NCBI GenBank assembly: GCA_963920765.1
Contig: OY987242.1
Coordinates: forward strand, 1,738,501-1,802,500
DNA length: 64,000 nt
Direction: 5' to 3'
Source of the DNA: Ulota crispa
Lineage: Eukaryota; Streptophyta; Bryopsida; Orthotrichales; Orthotrichaceae
Under the pieces are notes generated by a model that worked only from the letters and a program-made list of their open reading frames with translations, ran no database searches and was not told the origin of the DNA. This document shows positions 23,342-34,550 of the stretch, piece by piece. The translations under genes and the position numbers were made by a program. Every line of letters starts with the position of its first letter. Position 1 is the first letter of the stretch.

Positions 23342-24661
23342 TTAACCCTAGAGGACCAAGTTTTTTTTTTTTTTTTTTTTTTCCAAAATCACTAAAAACT
23401 GCCACTTCTAGGGGATGGGTAAGAAGGTAGATTTTTTTTTTGAAATTTAATTGTAGGATCTTGCCTTAGATTAGAAGAGGTACTTGTGGGAAAAAAACAA
23501 GTCATTCTAAGGTAGGCGCACCCATAAGCGCGGAAATAAGGGTTTTGGAGTAGGTAAAACAATTTACTAATTTTGAAAAAAATACTGTAAGTTAGGAAGT
23601 GGAAACCAAAAATATTGGCATCAATTTCAAGGTTTTAATTGCAAGTATTTGTTCGCAAAGATTTTTCAAAGTCCAAAATCACTAAAATTGTAGGAACCAT
23701 GTGTAAGAGATGCTAAAAACAAGGCTTGTTGGTGCTTAAATAGTGAGATGGGTACTCAAAACCTCATGCTAGTCACCCACAACCATCACTTCATCCCCCA
23801 TAACTATCACTCAATCACCCACAACCATTTGTTTTTTTATTAATTAGCCCCTGCCATTGTCAGGTGACAACCATGGGGACACATCGCTTATGGATGCTAC
23901 TACCTTAGATGGAGAGGAGGGAGATGTTTATATTTGAAGTGAAGGGAAAAGGTTTTTTTCCTTGTTGCCCGTAAATTTTAGAAGCCTTTGATCACTCTTA
24001 CATGAAAAAATGGCTCTACCCAAAGTTGTGCTTTTATTTTTCCATGTAGGAGATCAAGTTAGGTGTATGTGGGAGAATTTTCAAATCAGTTGGAACTATA
24101 CAACACATGGGAAAAAAATAGTAAGTAAAAAGAAGTTGAGAATGAGTGTAAACACTAAATTGTTAAGAATTTAATTATTGAAAAGAAAAATGCAGATCCT
24201 AACAATTATAATGTTGTGATAAACAATCTACTTCCTTTCGTTCAGTTTTTTTCCAATGTATTGAAAATTGAGTAAAATAAAGGACTTCAAAGTTTATTTT
24301 AGAGTAGAGAATCCATAATTGCCCACAAACAAAAACTCCTCATAACTTTCATCTCATTGATTGAAATTGAATGATTCATAGTTTTCCAAGTACAAAAAAA
24401 TCTAAAGAACCAATTCCAAATTTTTATTTTTAAAAAGTGCAATTTTTAAAAAAGTTTTCTAGGCTGCCTGAATTGCCCCTCTTCCCCTAGTTTCAATAAA
24501 GTCTTGCATAACTTCTTTGTCAAATGTCAAAATGAAAGAAAAACTATATACCCACATAGATCTCTAAATTCCCCACCTTCAATAAAAGTTTCAAAAAATC
24601 ACACAAAGTAAGCTTATCAAAAAGTACATGCCTGAAATCCCATTTATCCCCTAGGGGTCAA
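23342..24661. mobile_element. TTAA-flanked inverted-repeat element, long copy (about 1.3 kb)
   Basis: The left end is TTAACCCTAGAGGACCAAG (23342). The right end is CCCCTAGGGGTCAA (ending 24661, TCAA for TTAA). Its left 200 bp match the element at 40384. Its right 360 bp match both arms of the palindromic element at 45581-46311, in words such as GAATCATTCAAT, GATGAGATGAAAGTTATGA and TTCTTTAGA. It contains a nested MITE (23507-23908) and a run of 22 T. No transposase is encoded. It is the longest paired member of the family here and probably closest to the form from which the palindromic copy arose. Confidence 0.7.
23507..23908. mobile_element. MITE, TAAGGTAG...ACCCATAAGCG family, copy 3 (nested)
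   Basis: Ends CTAAGGTAGGCGCACCCATA (23507) and the inverted CGCTTATGGATGCTACTACC continuing to TTAG (23908). The interior is the reverse complement of copies 1 and 2: the CTCCAAAATC-like part comes first, and ACCCACAACCATCACTTCAT repeats come near the end. It is inserted in the TTAA-flanked element at 23342-24661. Confidence 0.78.
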
Positions 24662-26081
24662 TAATGATAACAGACTCACATCTTTCAACATAAGCTTCTT
24701 GCAAACAAATACTCTAAATAGACAAGAATAATGTACACCTGATTTGGGAGCTTGAGACAACCGGCATTCCTGCCTCGAGACTAAAAACGGATGAAAGCTT
24801 TTCTGTTTTGTTTCACTACAAACATGGTTGAGACCCAAAGCTTGCAGGCCAGTTACACAACGTAATTGATGCAAATTTCTTGAAGATAGTGTCCCTCAAC
24901 AGCTTCAAACTAGCAAAACCTACTCGAAATCTATGACACTCTTTAGTTCAATTTTCAGTTTCTAAAGTTTTCTTCAATGCTTGCACTGGTTAGTCATAGA
25001 GACTAATTGATACCTGTAGTACCTCCCAAATGCTCGTGGATCAACATGATTATAAGTGAGAAAAACTCTTGGCCTTCGTGTAAAATTGTGGTAACATTTT
25101 ATTGAGGTAAATTTATTGGATTGATCAAGACACCATCTTCTCATACTCTTTGGGAACATACTGAATGCAATGTGAAGTTCGAGCAAATTGTACAGTTTCA
25201 GAAATGGAAGATCGTTGCATAGACTCATGGCATTGCCCAACGACTCCAATGAAAGCTTTCACTGGATCCTAAACCACAACATATCCCTAAAGGGGCGTGT
25301 TGTTTCATTTTGGCTAAAATTGTGCTACCAAAAAAATATACAACCTTTGAATCAACTAGCATTTGGGTTGCGGTATAGCTTGCCAGAGGTTAATTGATAA
25401 AAGAATACACGTACTTCATGTAAAAACCATGATCCTCTCTGAAAGAGGGATTCTAAATAATTTGTGCCTAACACAGACCACTATGTAAGTGTGTACGTAT
25501 GTGGCAATGTCACGCTGATTTTAAAGTGAAGCACAGAGGCTCAATCTAAAAAATTACCAACTTTGCTGCTGCAATTTGAGACTTTGATGTAGAAATCTCG
25601 TGGAAACGCACCAATACACTGCATTGTGTAACAAGACATACTAAAAAATTATTCGGCCAAGAACATTCACATTTCAAGACCAGGAGACTAGTATAGCAGC
25701 CATCATTACAAATGCTGGTTAGGTCTGATTAAGTAGCTTTTACTGTATATTGGCACTTACTTTAGAGCAAAGTCACCGATCCTCAATTTGCTATCAACAA
25801 AGCTAATAACACAATTCAGAGAACTTGCTCATAATGATTGCATCAACGACAAGTGAGATTCACCAACAAATGCTCTATTTCCCTCTTGCTGGTACCAATC
25901 TTCAATTTTGCTAACGGTTAAACTAGAGAAAGATTGGCAAAATTAACCAATTGCAAGCATACAAACACTTCAGATGGCCGTAACGTTTAGAGAGAAAACC
26001 TGCTTGCTTGCTCGAAGAAACTACTTACAGTACGCACTCAGAGAATTTGAAATTTCAACTAACCTGGCAAAAAAATTACAC
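24662..26081. other. Intergenic, no gene recognised
   Basis: Some short open frames but no recognisable protein, splice pattern or repeat ends. Confidence 0.4.
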
Positions 26082-26443
26082 TTAACCCCTAACCATCCAA
26101 GAGGACGAAAATCGTCCTTTCAATGCTGAAAACACACCCCAAGGGTGAAAAAAAGATTTTTTTTCAATTTTTTTTCTTGAAAGTGGTCAGAGATGTGCCA
26201 CATCACTGAATGCCAAAATAGTTGCTTTCAATACCTCCACATTTTTTAAATCACCAATTTATAAAGAGATGTACAAGGTCCCTGCTACCCTTTTTGTGAG
26301 GGCAGGATACACTATTGACTTTTCCTTCTTTTGAAGAGAATATTATCTCTTTTGGACACATGCCACAGGCTGTGAACAGTGCACTCTCCTCGGTCTTAGC
26401 CCCGGGTTGGCCACGGGTTCAGGGTCAGTCCTTTAAGGGTTAA
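26082..26443. mobile_element. TTAA-flanked inverted-repeat element, short copy
   Basis: TTAACCCCTAACCATCCAAG (26082) pairs with CAGTCCTTTAAGGGTTAA (ending 26443). TTAA is intact on both sides. The 362 bp are non-coding; a small inverted word GAGGACGAAAATCGTCCT lies just inside the left end. Confidence 0.7.
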
Positions 26444-27300
26444 GCTAATTAAGATAATTTCATTTGCTTACAACAAGTGTCTACAAACATGGCAACCCTA
26501 GCCATATTGAACTCTCGCTAATTGTAATGAGAAAGAAGCAGATATCGCATTTACTTGAACAAAGCAGAAATTACAATGCAAGCACCATCGCTGCAGAACC
26601 TGTCATCCTCAAAAGAGAGTAACTCATTGCTTAACTTCAGAATTTGCAACAGCAAATATCACACAAAGCATAGAGACAAAACAAAAACAAAGCTTACACA
26701 CACCATGAGCACAAAAGACGTGAAGAAGTAGCCATATTTGTTTTAGGGTTGTCACTCTAACAACAAAAACATCACGGAAGTTTGTAATCAAGCAAACACA
26801 AGGTCGCAATTTGCACATCAGGAATCCCATACCGTCCTATCGCACTTCAACCGCCAAGATTTTCCCTCCTACACCTACCGAGCCGTCATGCTCCCAACTT
26901 GCACTTGCCTCCCGACAGCTCTGTGCCAACAATGTCCAAACGAATCAACTTACAAAAAAAAAGATCAATTTACAAAAAAAGACCCTATGATCAAGCGCGT
27001 GAGATTTGCAGAAGACACTGGAGTTTAGTGTCCCGGAGGGAGAATTTGGCGAGGCCTGAGAAAATTTCCCGTTTGGCGAGTGCGCGGTGGACCTTGTTCA
27101 CTACACCGGCCGAGCCAGGGCCCGATACTTCCCATTCTGGCGTGAAAGGGTGGAGATGCTCTAAGTAGATATATAGCACATTCTTGATGAAAATTCTCTC
27201 CGTAAATCTTCTTTCAAGTTGTATAGAAGTATGCTATTTAGTTTCAATTGTCAAATAGAGCAAACAAAATCAACACAACTCCATTTCAGTCAACTAACTT
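26444..27300. other. Intergenic, right end of a GAGCATCTCCACC-type MITE
   Basis: GGGTGGAGATGCTCTAA at about 27147-27163 is the right end of the family seen whole at 37874-38165; its left end was not found. Upstream of it is a GC-richer stretch (27000-27150) without a supported gene. Confidence 0.45.
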
Positions 27301-27305
27301 ACCAC

Positions 27306-27425
27306 TCACGAGTTGGACTTGTTCTGAGATCGAATCTCCAGGCCAAATGCCTCAAAATCAGCAGCCTTGTTCACATCCGGAACATAAACGATGACGTAAG
27401 CCAATTGCCCACGGTTCTCTGCCAT
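27306..27425 (-). pseudogene. Glyoxalase-like N-terminal fragment
   Basis: The frame from ATG at 27425 reads MAENRGQLAYVIVYVPDVN then KAADFEAFGLEIRSQ and stops after 39 residues. YVIVYVPDVNKAADF..AFGLEIR is the first beta-alpha unit of plant glyoxalase I / VOC proteins, which normally read DFYEKAFGL; two codons are missing here. GTGAGT near 27309 could be a donor, but no downstream exon is visible on this strand. Most likely a gene fragment; it could also be the first exon of a gene whose other exons I missed. Confidence 0.5.
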
Positions 27426-27650
27426 TTTTCCTGAACATCGGCACAAGTGACGGACTGCGACCTTGCAACGCGTCCAAATCGAGCTTGCCGTCATAAATGC
27501 GCTTGCGATCCAGTCAGGTGGGAAAAATCTGCAGGCAAACAATTCGTGCTTCGTCAGTGCTTCAAGCACACCCACCTCCACAATCTCCAGCAAACTTATT
27601 CATTGCATGCAATAAGTTATAACAATATTCGTGAACCCTAATTTTGGTGC

Positions 27651-27962
27651 TTACCAGGTCTCTATGTCCAAACTAAAGTAACTCATGGTGCCAACAGCAC
27701 CACCGTCAGTCACTGTGATCTTACTTGCGTAGGATATCGTATGTGCGTCGACGATAATGTTACTGGCCTTGTAGGAACCATCACCAGCACGGTAATCCGC
27801 CTGTACCTTTTCAACGAAACCTATGCCCCGGATAGTGTATGTGAACGACTCAGTCGGATTTAGGAGTGCCAGGACCTCTCTCCTAGAAATGTTGCCTAAG
27901 CGGTAAATGAATCTAAGATCCGCTGTAGAATTATTCACAAATACGACGTCATGTGAGGCCAT
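27651..27962 (-). CDS. Small protein of unknown function (103 aa)
   Basis: One open frame from ATG at 27962 (MASHDVVFVNNSTADLRFIY) to a stop after SLDIETW. The composition is that of a folded globular protein: alternating hydrophobic and polar residues suggest mostly beta strands, with a GRGIGFVEK-like turn (YTIRGIGFVEKVQADYRAGD) and VDAHTISYASKITVTDGG. No signal peptide, membrane segment or cysteines. I do not recognise the family with certainty; a small plant domain of unknown function seems likely. The upstream 60 bases are GC-richer and could be its leader. A glyoxalase-like fragment follows 225 bp downstream on the same strand. Confidence 0.65.
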   Translation of the reverse strand: MASHDVVFVNNSTADLRFIYRLGNISRREVLALLNPTESFTYTIRGIGFVEKVQADYRAGDGSYKASNIIVDAHTISYASKITVTDGGAVGTMSYFSLDIETW

Positions 27963-28039
27963 GTTGCCCTCTCTCGGGTGCAGTTCACAAGCACCAGAGC
28001 CGCTTCGAGAACCTCACCTGCATTGTTCATCTATCTATA

Positions 28040-28968
28040 TTGACCCCTAAATGCCCAAGGCACCGGATTCTTAGTGTCCAAAAAATTTCAGGAAACTTTG
28101 AAACCCTGTTGAAGGCACAAATTTTATTGTTTTGTGGTTTTTTTTTGGAAAACTTGAGCAATGATGTTAGTTTCACTGTTCAAATTCAACTTCCTTCATA
28201 TCTTATTCTATTTGTTTTTGGTGGAAGCTTAGCCACAAGCATACATTTTTTGTCATGAATAGCGTTATGAATAATGTCATGAATAGTGTTGTGAATAGTG
28301 TCACAGAGCCTATGAGAAGTTGCCACATTGAAAAAATGGGCATCAAATTGAGCAAAAGGTGAAGATTTCCCTTGGGCACTCCCTTGGGCAATAAGAGCCT
28401 TTTTCGAAAATTTTGACATCTCACAAAATCTAAAAGTGCTTTTGGACTAATTTCACTTGGAATGTCTTTGTTATTAAAACTAGAGTCTATTCATCGTTGA
28501 AAATCTTTCATTCATAATGATTTTTGGTCAATAATTGAAGCTGAAAATTTCTTTATATTAGGCGGTTGCGTTTTGATAGTTGCGTTGCAGGCTCATTTGT
28601 GAAATTGTGGTCATGGATTTGGAAGAGGGGCCATTGTTTTTGAAGTAACAACAATAAACACTAAAGCATCTGAAGTGGTTGTTTCCCAATTTTGTATCCA
28701 AAAGTTGCCAATTTGCATTACAAGTTTTGGGCAACTCCAAAAAAAGCAAAAAATTCCATACCCATTATCATTCAATCACAAATATCTTAAAATCCGCAAA
28801 ACCATTTTGGATTTTTTTTGGGTAGTGCCATCTAGAAACCTTAAATTTCAAGATTCAACGGTTACAATTTTGTTTTGATGTTTAATAATGATCTTACAAG
28901 GAGAATTCAAAAACTTCAAAACTACCTTTTGAAAACGAGAAAAACACCCTTGGGCATTTAGGGGTTAA
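28040..28968. mobile_element. TTAA-flanked inverted-repeat element (929 bp)
   Basis: The left end TTGACCCCTAAATGCCCAAG (28040) and right end CTTGGGCATTTAGGGGTTAA (28968) match almost perfectly over 20 bases. The right TTAA is intact and the left is TTGA. A run of short imperfect repeats (GTCATGAATAG, GTGAATAGTGTCA) lies at about 28250-28305. No coding capacity. It starts 78 bp upstream of the start codon of the 103-aa protein. Confidence 0.8.
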
Positions 28969-29070
28969 TAATTGAATAGTGTTCAATTCGTTATCAGTCA
29001 ATTAGGGTTGGACATGACTAGGAGAGAGTTGGGCGTGATTAGGATTAGAAAGTTATAAATGGAATAAAGT

Positions 29071-29320
29071 AAAATCACCTATGGTTTCACTAAACATTAA
29101 CAACAATTCATTGGCAGTTGCACCATCACTGAAAAATCACCTATGGCTTCAGTAGAGGTTAACATGTTATTGGCAGTAGCACAGTCATTGAAAAATCACT
29201 TATGGCTTCACTAGACGTTAACAACATGTTACTAGCAGTAGCACACTCATTGATAAATCACTTATGGCTTCACTAGATGTTAACAACAGGTCACTGGCAG
29301 TTTCTATCACAGACATGAAC
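29071..29320. repeat. Tandem repeat, about 61-bp unit, four copies
   Basis: AAATCACYTATGGYTTCACTA recurs at about 29072, 29134, 29193 and 29255, followed each time by GTTAACAACATGTTA-like and GGCAGTAGCAC words. Non-coding. Confidence 0.8.
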
Positions 29321-29339
29321 AGACTGGCCAATGCACAAA

Positions 29340-29430
29340 GCACAGAAATTACTAAAAAGTTCTAGAGGGTTAGAAGGTTCCAGAAGGCTTTAGAAGGTTA
29401 GAAGATCTTGGAAGCTTCTAGAAGGTGAGA
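29340..29430. repeat. TTCTAGAAGGTTAGAAGG-like short repeats
   Basis: Nine or so GAAGG/TTCTAGAA words follow each other over 90 bp. They resemble clustered heat-shock-element half sites (GAA..TTC), but no gene lies next to them, so this is noted as a repeat only. Confidence 0.5.
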
Positions 29431-29447
29431 AGCTTCTAATCCTTGAG

Positions 29448-30015
29448 TACGGGCCACTTTATACTTGGGGTTGGATTGAGGGCCGGCCCAAAGTCTTCAA
29501 ATTTCAACCACTAGGATTGCTTGGTTCTTCCAAATCTGACCCAAGGGCTTTATACTTGAGCTGGCCGAAACTACCATTATCTTAGGTGGCATCCTAGTTG
29601 GCAATATTATGGCGCCAAAAATTTGGGCCCAAGTGATGGTATTGGGACTAGGTTTTAGGTGGCAAAACTCCAAATTTGGGCCAGATTGAGCTTGCCATTA
29701 ATAAAAATTAATAATAATAAACCAAAAAATTCAAAAATCCAAAAAAATAAAATAAAAAAATAAATCTTAAAGAAAGGTTTAATATAAAAAAAGTTAAAAT
29801 TTTAATTCAATATTATAATATGATGTTTCCAAAGTTCCCAATGATGTTCCCAAAGTTCCCAAAACTTGCAATCTTGGGCCCTAGTGGCTTTATACATGGT
29901 TGGGTTGGTTGCATGGCTTGGGGCCGGATTGAAGGCCAAAAGGGCCTTGAATTGGGCCAACCCACAATTGGGCCAATCCACAATTTGGCCTAGCCCCAAG
30001 TATAAATTGGCACCC
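29448..30015. mobile_element. Inverted-repeat element with TTTATACTTGGGG ends
   Basis: CACTTTATACTTGGGGTTGG (about 29455) is inverted at about 29993-30013 (CCCCAAGTATAAATTGG). Inside, GGCC/TTGGGCC words recur near both ends and the middle is a long A-rich tract. Probably a non-autonomous foldback or MITE; no target duplication was confirmed. Confidence 0.55.
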
Positions 30016-30049
30016 CTTAGTCTTAAAAGTAAGGGCGTCTTTTATTGCT

Positions 30050-30318
30050 AAAGTCAGTCACAATCCTTAATTTCACCTTGTCTTTATAAGTTGCAGGACA
30101 ATAGTTTATGGGAAACTTAGAATCACATATAGGTGCCTACTATAGAAAACTTTAAAAATTCATCAACAATTCAATAAGGCTTCAAAAAATATGAAAAAAT
30201 TTGTGTTACATTAAACATCCATTTCTCTTTGTCTCAAAAATTAGATAAAATATCTTCATGTCTTGGAAAGGCCATGAAAAAGCCCTTAAACTATCGCTTT
30301 TCAAGCTACCTACCTTAC
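30050..30318. mobile_element. Partial TTAAGGTAGGTAGC-family copy
   Basis: The right end TCAAGCTACCTACCTTAC (30318) and the body (TAGGTGCCTACTATAGAAAA, GCCATGAAAAAGCCC) are the reverse complement of 53991 to about 54260. The other end was not found, so this copy is probably truncated. Confidence 0.6.
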
Positions 30319-31550
30319 ATCAACGACCTTGACAAGCTCCACACTTTCCACTTGGACTTCAAGATCAAGAAGATCAACAACAAGTTCACATTTATCAAAA
30401 ATCTCATTCGTCAATGTTGAGGTTTTTTTTGGTTTTCTCACTCATGCTTGGGTGGCATTTTTTGAAAATGGTTTGTAGCTTGCTAGCTCCATCCCTATTT
30501 TGGTTGGAGCCAAAGATGGCCCCAATGCATGGATTTTTGGAGCATCATGGGATTTTTTTTGTAGGTAAAAAATATTCATTGGTCATTTTTTGAATACATC
30601 CAAATAACCATTGTCATAACTTAAGTATTGTATTGAATTGGATTAGGCAACACTTCAAAAAAAATCAAAAAGCTCAAATAACTCTAAAATGATGGCATCA
30701 ATTTTCAATCTGATAAGGATTTTATGAAAGCCTAGGCTGTAATGCAATTTTCATTATTGCAATCTGGCATTTTTTGAAAAAAAATCCCCCTTTTTTTTCC
30801 TATAGGCTTGAAGCTTGCCTTTTTTTTTGGAGGCAATTGGCCTTAAATTTCCCAAAAAAAAACACTGCTCCGGGGCATGAAAGCTGACTTAGCTGGTCTT
30901 CATGACTCTAATCAGGCTGCTTACAACGCCCGACATAGCCAAGACTGCTGGTGGCATAGCCAAAACTGCTAGCGCATCTGAACTGAGATGGAGATGGACT
31001 GGTTCTTTTGGAAAATCATACTCACAATGGTGAACAACTTGCAACCATCTGGGGCATAGATGAGATTATAATCATAGGATTGCCGAATTCCAAGAATTGT
31101 CAACCCCTTGATGATGTCATTGATGTGCAACTAATGAATTCAACTGATAATTACCCTGGCCACAGAAATTGAAACTGAAGGGACACTGTCACACAGACAT
31201 ATGTGTCACGTTTACAATGACAAAGAGTTTGACGAGTACTTTATGAGCATAATGGAACTGAACGATTAAGCGTTCACAGAGCACAGAAACCACTGTAATT
31301 GCCCGTTACTTCCAACGCTGAAGCCAACTCTTGGCGGTTACCCATTCTAGCACGGCAGCGGTGCTTGTAACACACACACGATGTACGATCGCTAGCCTAG
31401 CTAGAGTGGCAACATTTGACATGAAAATCTGACATAGTTTATTAAGTAATTATACCTCAAGGGCGACGAAGCACATACCAGTCGAGCTCCGACCTTCATC
31501 AAAAACAGGGTAATCATAGTTCCGAAGTGAACATGATTCCCCACGTGGGA
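30319..31550. other. Intergenic, no gene recognised
   Basis: AT-rich with long A and T runs to about 30870, then GC-richer DNA without a supported frame. It forms the 3' flank of the B3 gene on the minus strand. Confidence 0.4.
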
Positions 31551-32801
31551 TCAACGCAGTGCTTTTCGGACAACGAAGAAAGACTCGCCAGCGAGAGTGA
31601 AGTGAAGCTGTTGCCCTACTTGCAGACGGTTTTCAGCAGCGAAAGCCGTCCATTTACCTCTCAAGAAGTGCCGCACCGGGTTTCCATTCGAGATTGTGCA
31701 GACCATCATTCGTACCGGCGACTGTCCATGGATCCCTTGCAGCTTTACTGGAGACTTAATTCGGTGGCCGTGAGTCCTATAAAACTCCAGAGGAATCTCC
31801 TGCACCACAAAACGAAACGACTTCTCAGTCTCACTTCGTGCATACATACTTGCATGCCCTAGTTCTATGGATCTCAAAAGACTCTTGTGAAGGTTGCATT
31901 AGCAATAGTCTTACCAAGCTAGCTCCATTGCGACGGATGTTGCTCATTGTTAGTGTCTTCCAGAAGCCAGGAAGGAGATGCAAACTGTCTCTCATACAAG
32001 ATGGGTCTTGGAGTTCGGATGGAGAATGTGGAGCGAGTCCAGCATCATCTGCAACTGGTTTCTTCTTCTTTGCAGGAACCAAGGATCCTGCACTTCCTTC
32101 CTCATCATCATCATCATCATCACTCAAATGCTCGACATAGCATGACCGTGCTTGCTTGCGGTGTCGATCAAAGTCAGAGGGTTGCTCTCTGGAAGGACTA
32201 TTCCTTTTACTGCTGCAAAACACGAAGACCTCAAATGCGGACACGGCCTTCAATGCGAATACCAGCGAATCGCCTTCCTTGAGACCATTCGAAGTAACAA
32301 AAGTTTTCCAACCTGAGCCGTTGAATATCACTTGGGTGACATTCTTAGAAGAAACAAGAATGGCGAGAGTCACACGCCAGTAATCAGTGGATGATCCCAG
32401 GAAGAGGAGAACGGATTTTAAAATGCTTTCCCCGTGTTCACGAACGAACCAAGCGGGCATAGTCTGCAGGAAGCAAAAAACACAAAACCAGCAAAGACCA
32501 AAACCATTTTCAAGTTAGAAGCTTTTCAAGGCATAAACAAATTATCACTACCCAGGGATGGGAGAATTTAGCAAAAACTTCAAAAGCTAACACTTGCAAT
32601 GCATACCGGCCCATAGGTTGTTGTAGTTTTTTGTTCGTAGCAAGACGCAACAGCTTTCGCTGTAAGGGTCCTTTCGAAATGAGGTATCCGTATCCCCTTC
32701 AACTTCGAAAGCAGTCGGCACTTGTCATCTTCCTTGATTGGCATCATCTTCGCTGTGATTCCGGCTATGGATCGAGGTGGTATGGCTACCAAAACATGCA
32801 C
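31551..32801 (-). CDS. B3-domain DNA-binding protein, REM-like, two B3 domains
   Basis: Three exons: 32801-32607, 32463-31915 and 31799-31551, with GT-AG introns in phase 0, give up to 330 aa. Domain 1 (about 38-138) reads PHFERTLTAKAVAS, TMPAWFVREHGESI, YWRVTLAIL, GWKTFVTSNGLKEGDSLVF, the usual B3 pattern ending in FEVFVF. A linker follows with a run of six Asp (encoded by a TCATCA repeat), a KKKK cluster that could act in nuclear import, and Ser/Pro-rich stretches. Domain 2 (249 to end) starts EIPLEFYRTHGHRI and contains GKWTAFAAENRLQVGQQLHF. Likely a nuclear DNA-binding regulator; target unknown. The first exon could start 19 codons later at the ATG-ATG pair (MMPIKE), which aligns better with the paralog at 47714-48861. 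Exon 3 was chosen because the paralog has the same GTGCAG-GAGAT acceptor. Confidence 0.82.
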
Positions 32802-33243
32802 TTGAGTTAGTGGCTACACTCTCGCAGTCTCCTGCTCCTCGATTGGAGTTTGGCTGCAAAGTCCTCTCCTTACAAACGAGGTCTCAGCAACAGGGGTGAT
32901 AGGAGACTCCCGTGACAGCCCGTTCCCGAAGTGAAAAGTGACAGTTTGAGTTCCGGATGAGTTCGGGAAAACTCACATCCCATTCTAACTTACAGCAGGT
33001 CCAGACCCCAGAGGACAGTCAGACTGAGGGGAGGTCTTGTGATGTTGCCAGGTGACGTGGCCATAAATGAGGTGTGTTCCCAGAGTCCCAGACGTTGATA
33101 GGTAAGGCTTGGAAACTGTACACCTAGAGGTTTTGTGCAATTAGTTTGAGAAATGACTATTTTCTGAGCTGGTGAGTGGATTTTAGCATTTAGATGGCAA
33201 TCATGTTCACAAGGACAAAGAGTTTGAGGCATTTGCCTACTAA

Positions 33244-33964
33244 GAGCATCCCCAATGCAGCTGTGATTTAGGCACATGAATAGTGGTAACAACACCATAT
33301 TAGGCTGTGAATTGGGAAAAATAGAAGGACCATTTTGTATTCCATCTTACTCTTACATATATTAAATGTAGGCATAGCTTTGGTTCAAAATTGTAATTGT
33401 TTGAAATTTTTGGAGACAATCATTAAGACTTCACTATTGTACAAGAAAGTACACGCTTTTTTTTTTGTGATGTTCTAAATTGTACATAATGGTAAAAATA
33501 GCAAAACTCCCAAAATGTATTATTTTTCCCAATTTACCTAATATGGTGTTTGAGTATTAAAAAGGTTTTAGTGAAAAATCAAGCTCCAATGCAAGTGGCT
33601 TCTTGCAACTACATGTTGCAAGCCTCCAATCCCTACATAAGAGCCCCACCCTTGCATTTTAGCACACTTTGGAGAGTCTTGAATAACACTCCAAAATGTG
33701 TGATTATCTAACCATGATGCTAGTTTATGATGTTTCTGACATGAACCTCCTCAGTCCTCACAAAAAGTACTTAGTACACTGAGATTCCACTAGAAAATGC
33801 TTTAAAAAGTGAACGATTGTATTTTTGGAGTGTCAGAAGCATGTTTTCATTGAGGGCTAGGAAGCTAGGAAGTTGGCAGGTGCCTCAATCCTCTCAATGC
33901 TGCGTAATTAGACCTGGTGTGACAGCTTGCAAGGTGCCTAGGTCATAGTTGCATTAGGGATGCC
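33244..33964. mobile_element. Harbinger-type MITE with TAA target duplication
   Basis: Ends GAGCATCCCCAATGCA (33244) and TGCATTAGGGATGCCC (33964) are inverted repeats, with TAA directly outside both (33241-33243 and 33965-33967). A 3-bp TAA/TTA duplication and GAGCATC-type ends are usual for PIF/Harbinger MITEs of plants. The 721-bp interior is non-coding. Confidence 0.75.
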
Positions 33965-34550
33965 CTAAGGAACTTATGAGATATAGGGCCATTATAATAT
34001 AGTTTATAATTGATGGACTTGGAAAAGTCTACAAACGCTTATCCAAAATGAACAAAGTTGGAGATACATGATGGGACTTGGCAAAGTCCATAAATAACAA
34101 TACAAAATGAATTTGGAGATACATGCCAATCATAGGAAGATTTTTCATGTTTGCGTAGTTTATAATTACGTGGATAGTTCATAACAAGTCAACCCCTAAA
34201 ATAATTGAGAGTGGGACCAAAAATATCAAAAATTGTGAATTCTTTGGAAAACACCTTATAATCCTATCAAATCCTCATTCTTCATCATTAACAAAATCAT
34301 AATGCTCACCCAAAAGTTAGTATTTAAAGTTTTTGGGCATTGCAAAAATAAGGAAGTATGAATGTATGATATCAAGCACTTGCAACTTCATTTAAAATTG
34401 ATGGCTTGTTAACAATGGTCTTGCAATTTCATCATATAAAGGGTGAACTTTGAAGGGTGCATAAAAACAATAATCTAGTTTTTTGGAAAAAAATGGTGAC
34501 CACCTAGCTTACACTTTAATCTTTGTCAATCATGAAAAAAAAACTAAAAC

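Noticed and set aside
29340..29430. Heat-shock promoter
   Set aside because: GAA/TTC words are clustered, but no gene lies within about 1.3 kb downstream or upstream that could use them; more likely a simple repeat.
31805..31914. Longer exon 2 of the first B3 gene read through to VRLLLMQPSQ...
   Set aside because: The paralog has a GTAAG donor and a GTGGTGCAG acceptor at the same places, and splicing them restores a complete second B3 domain.
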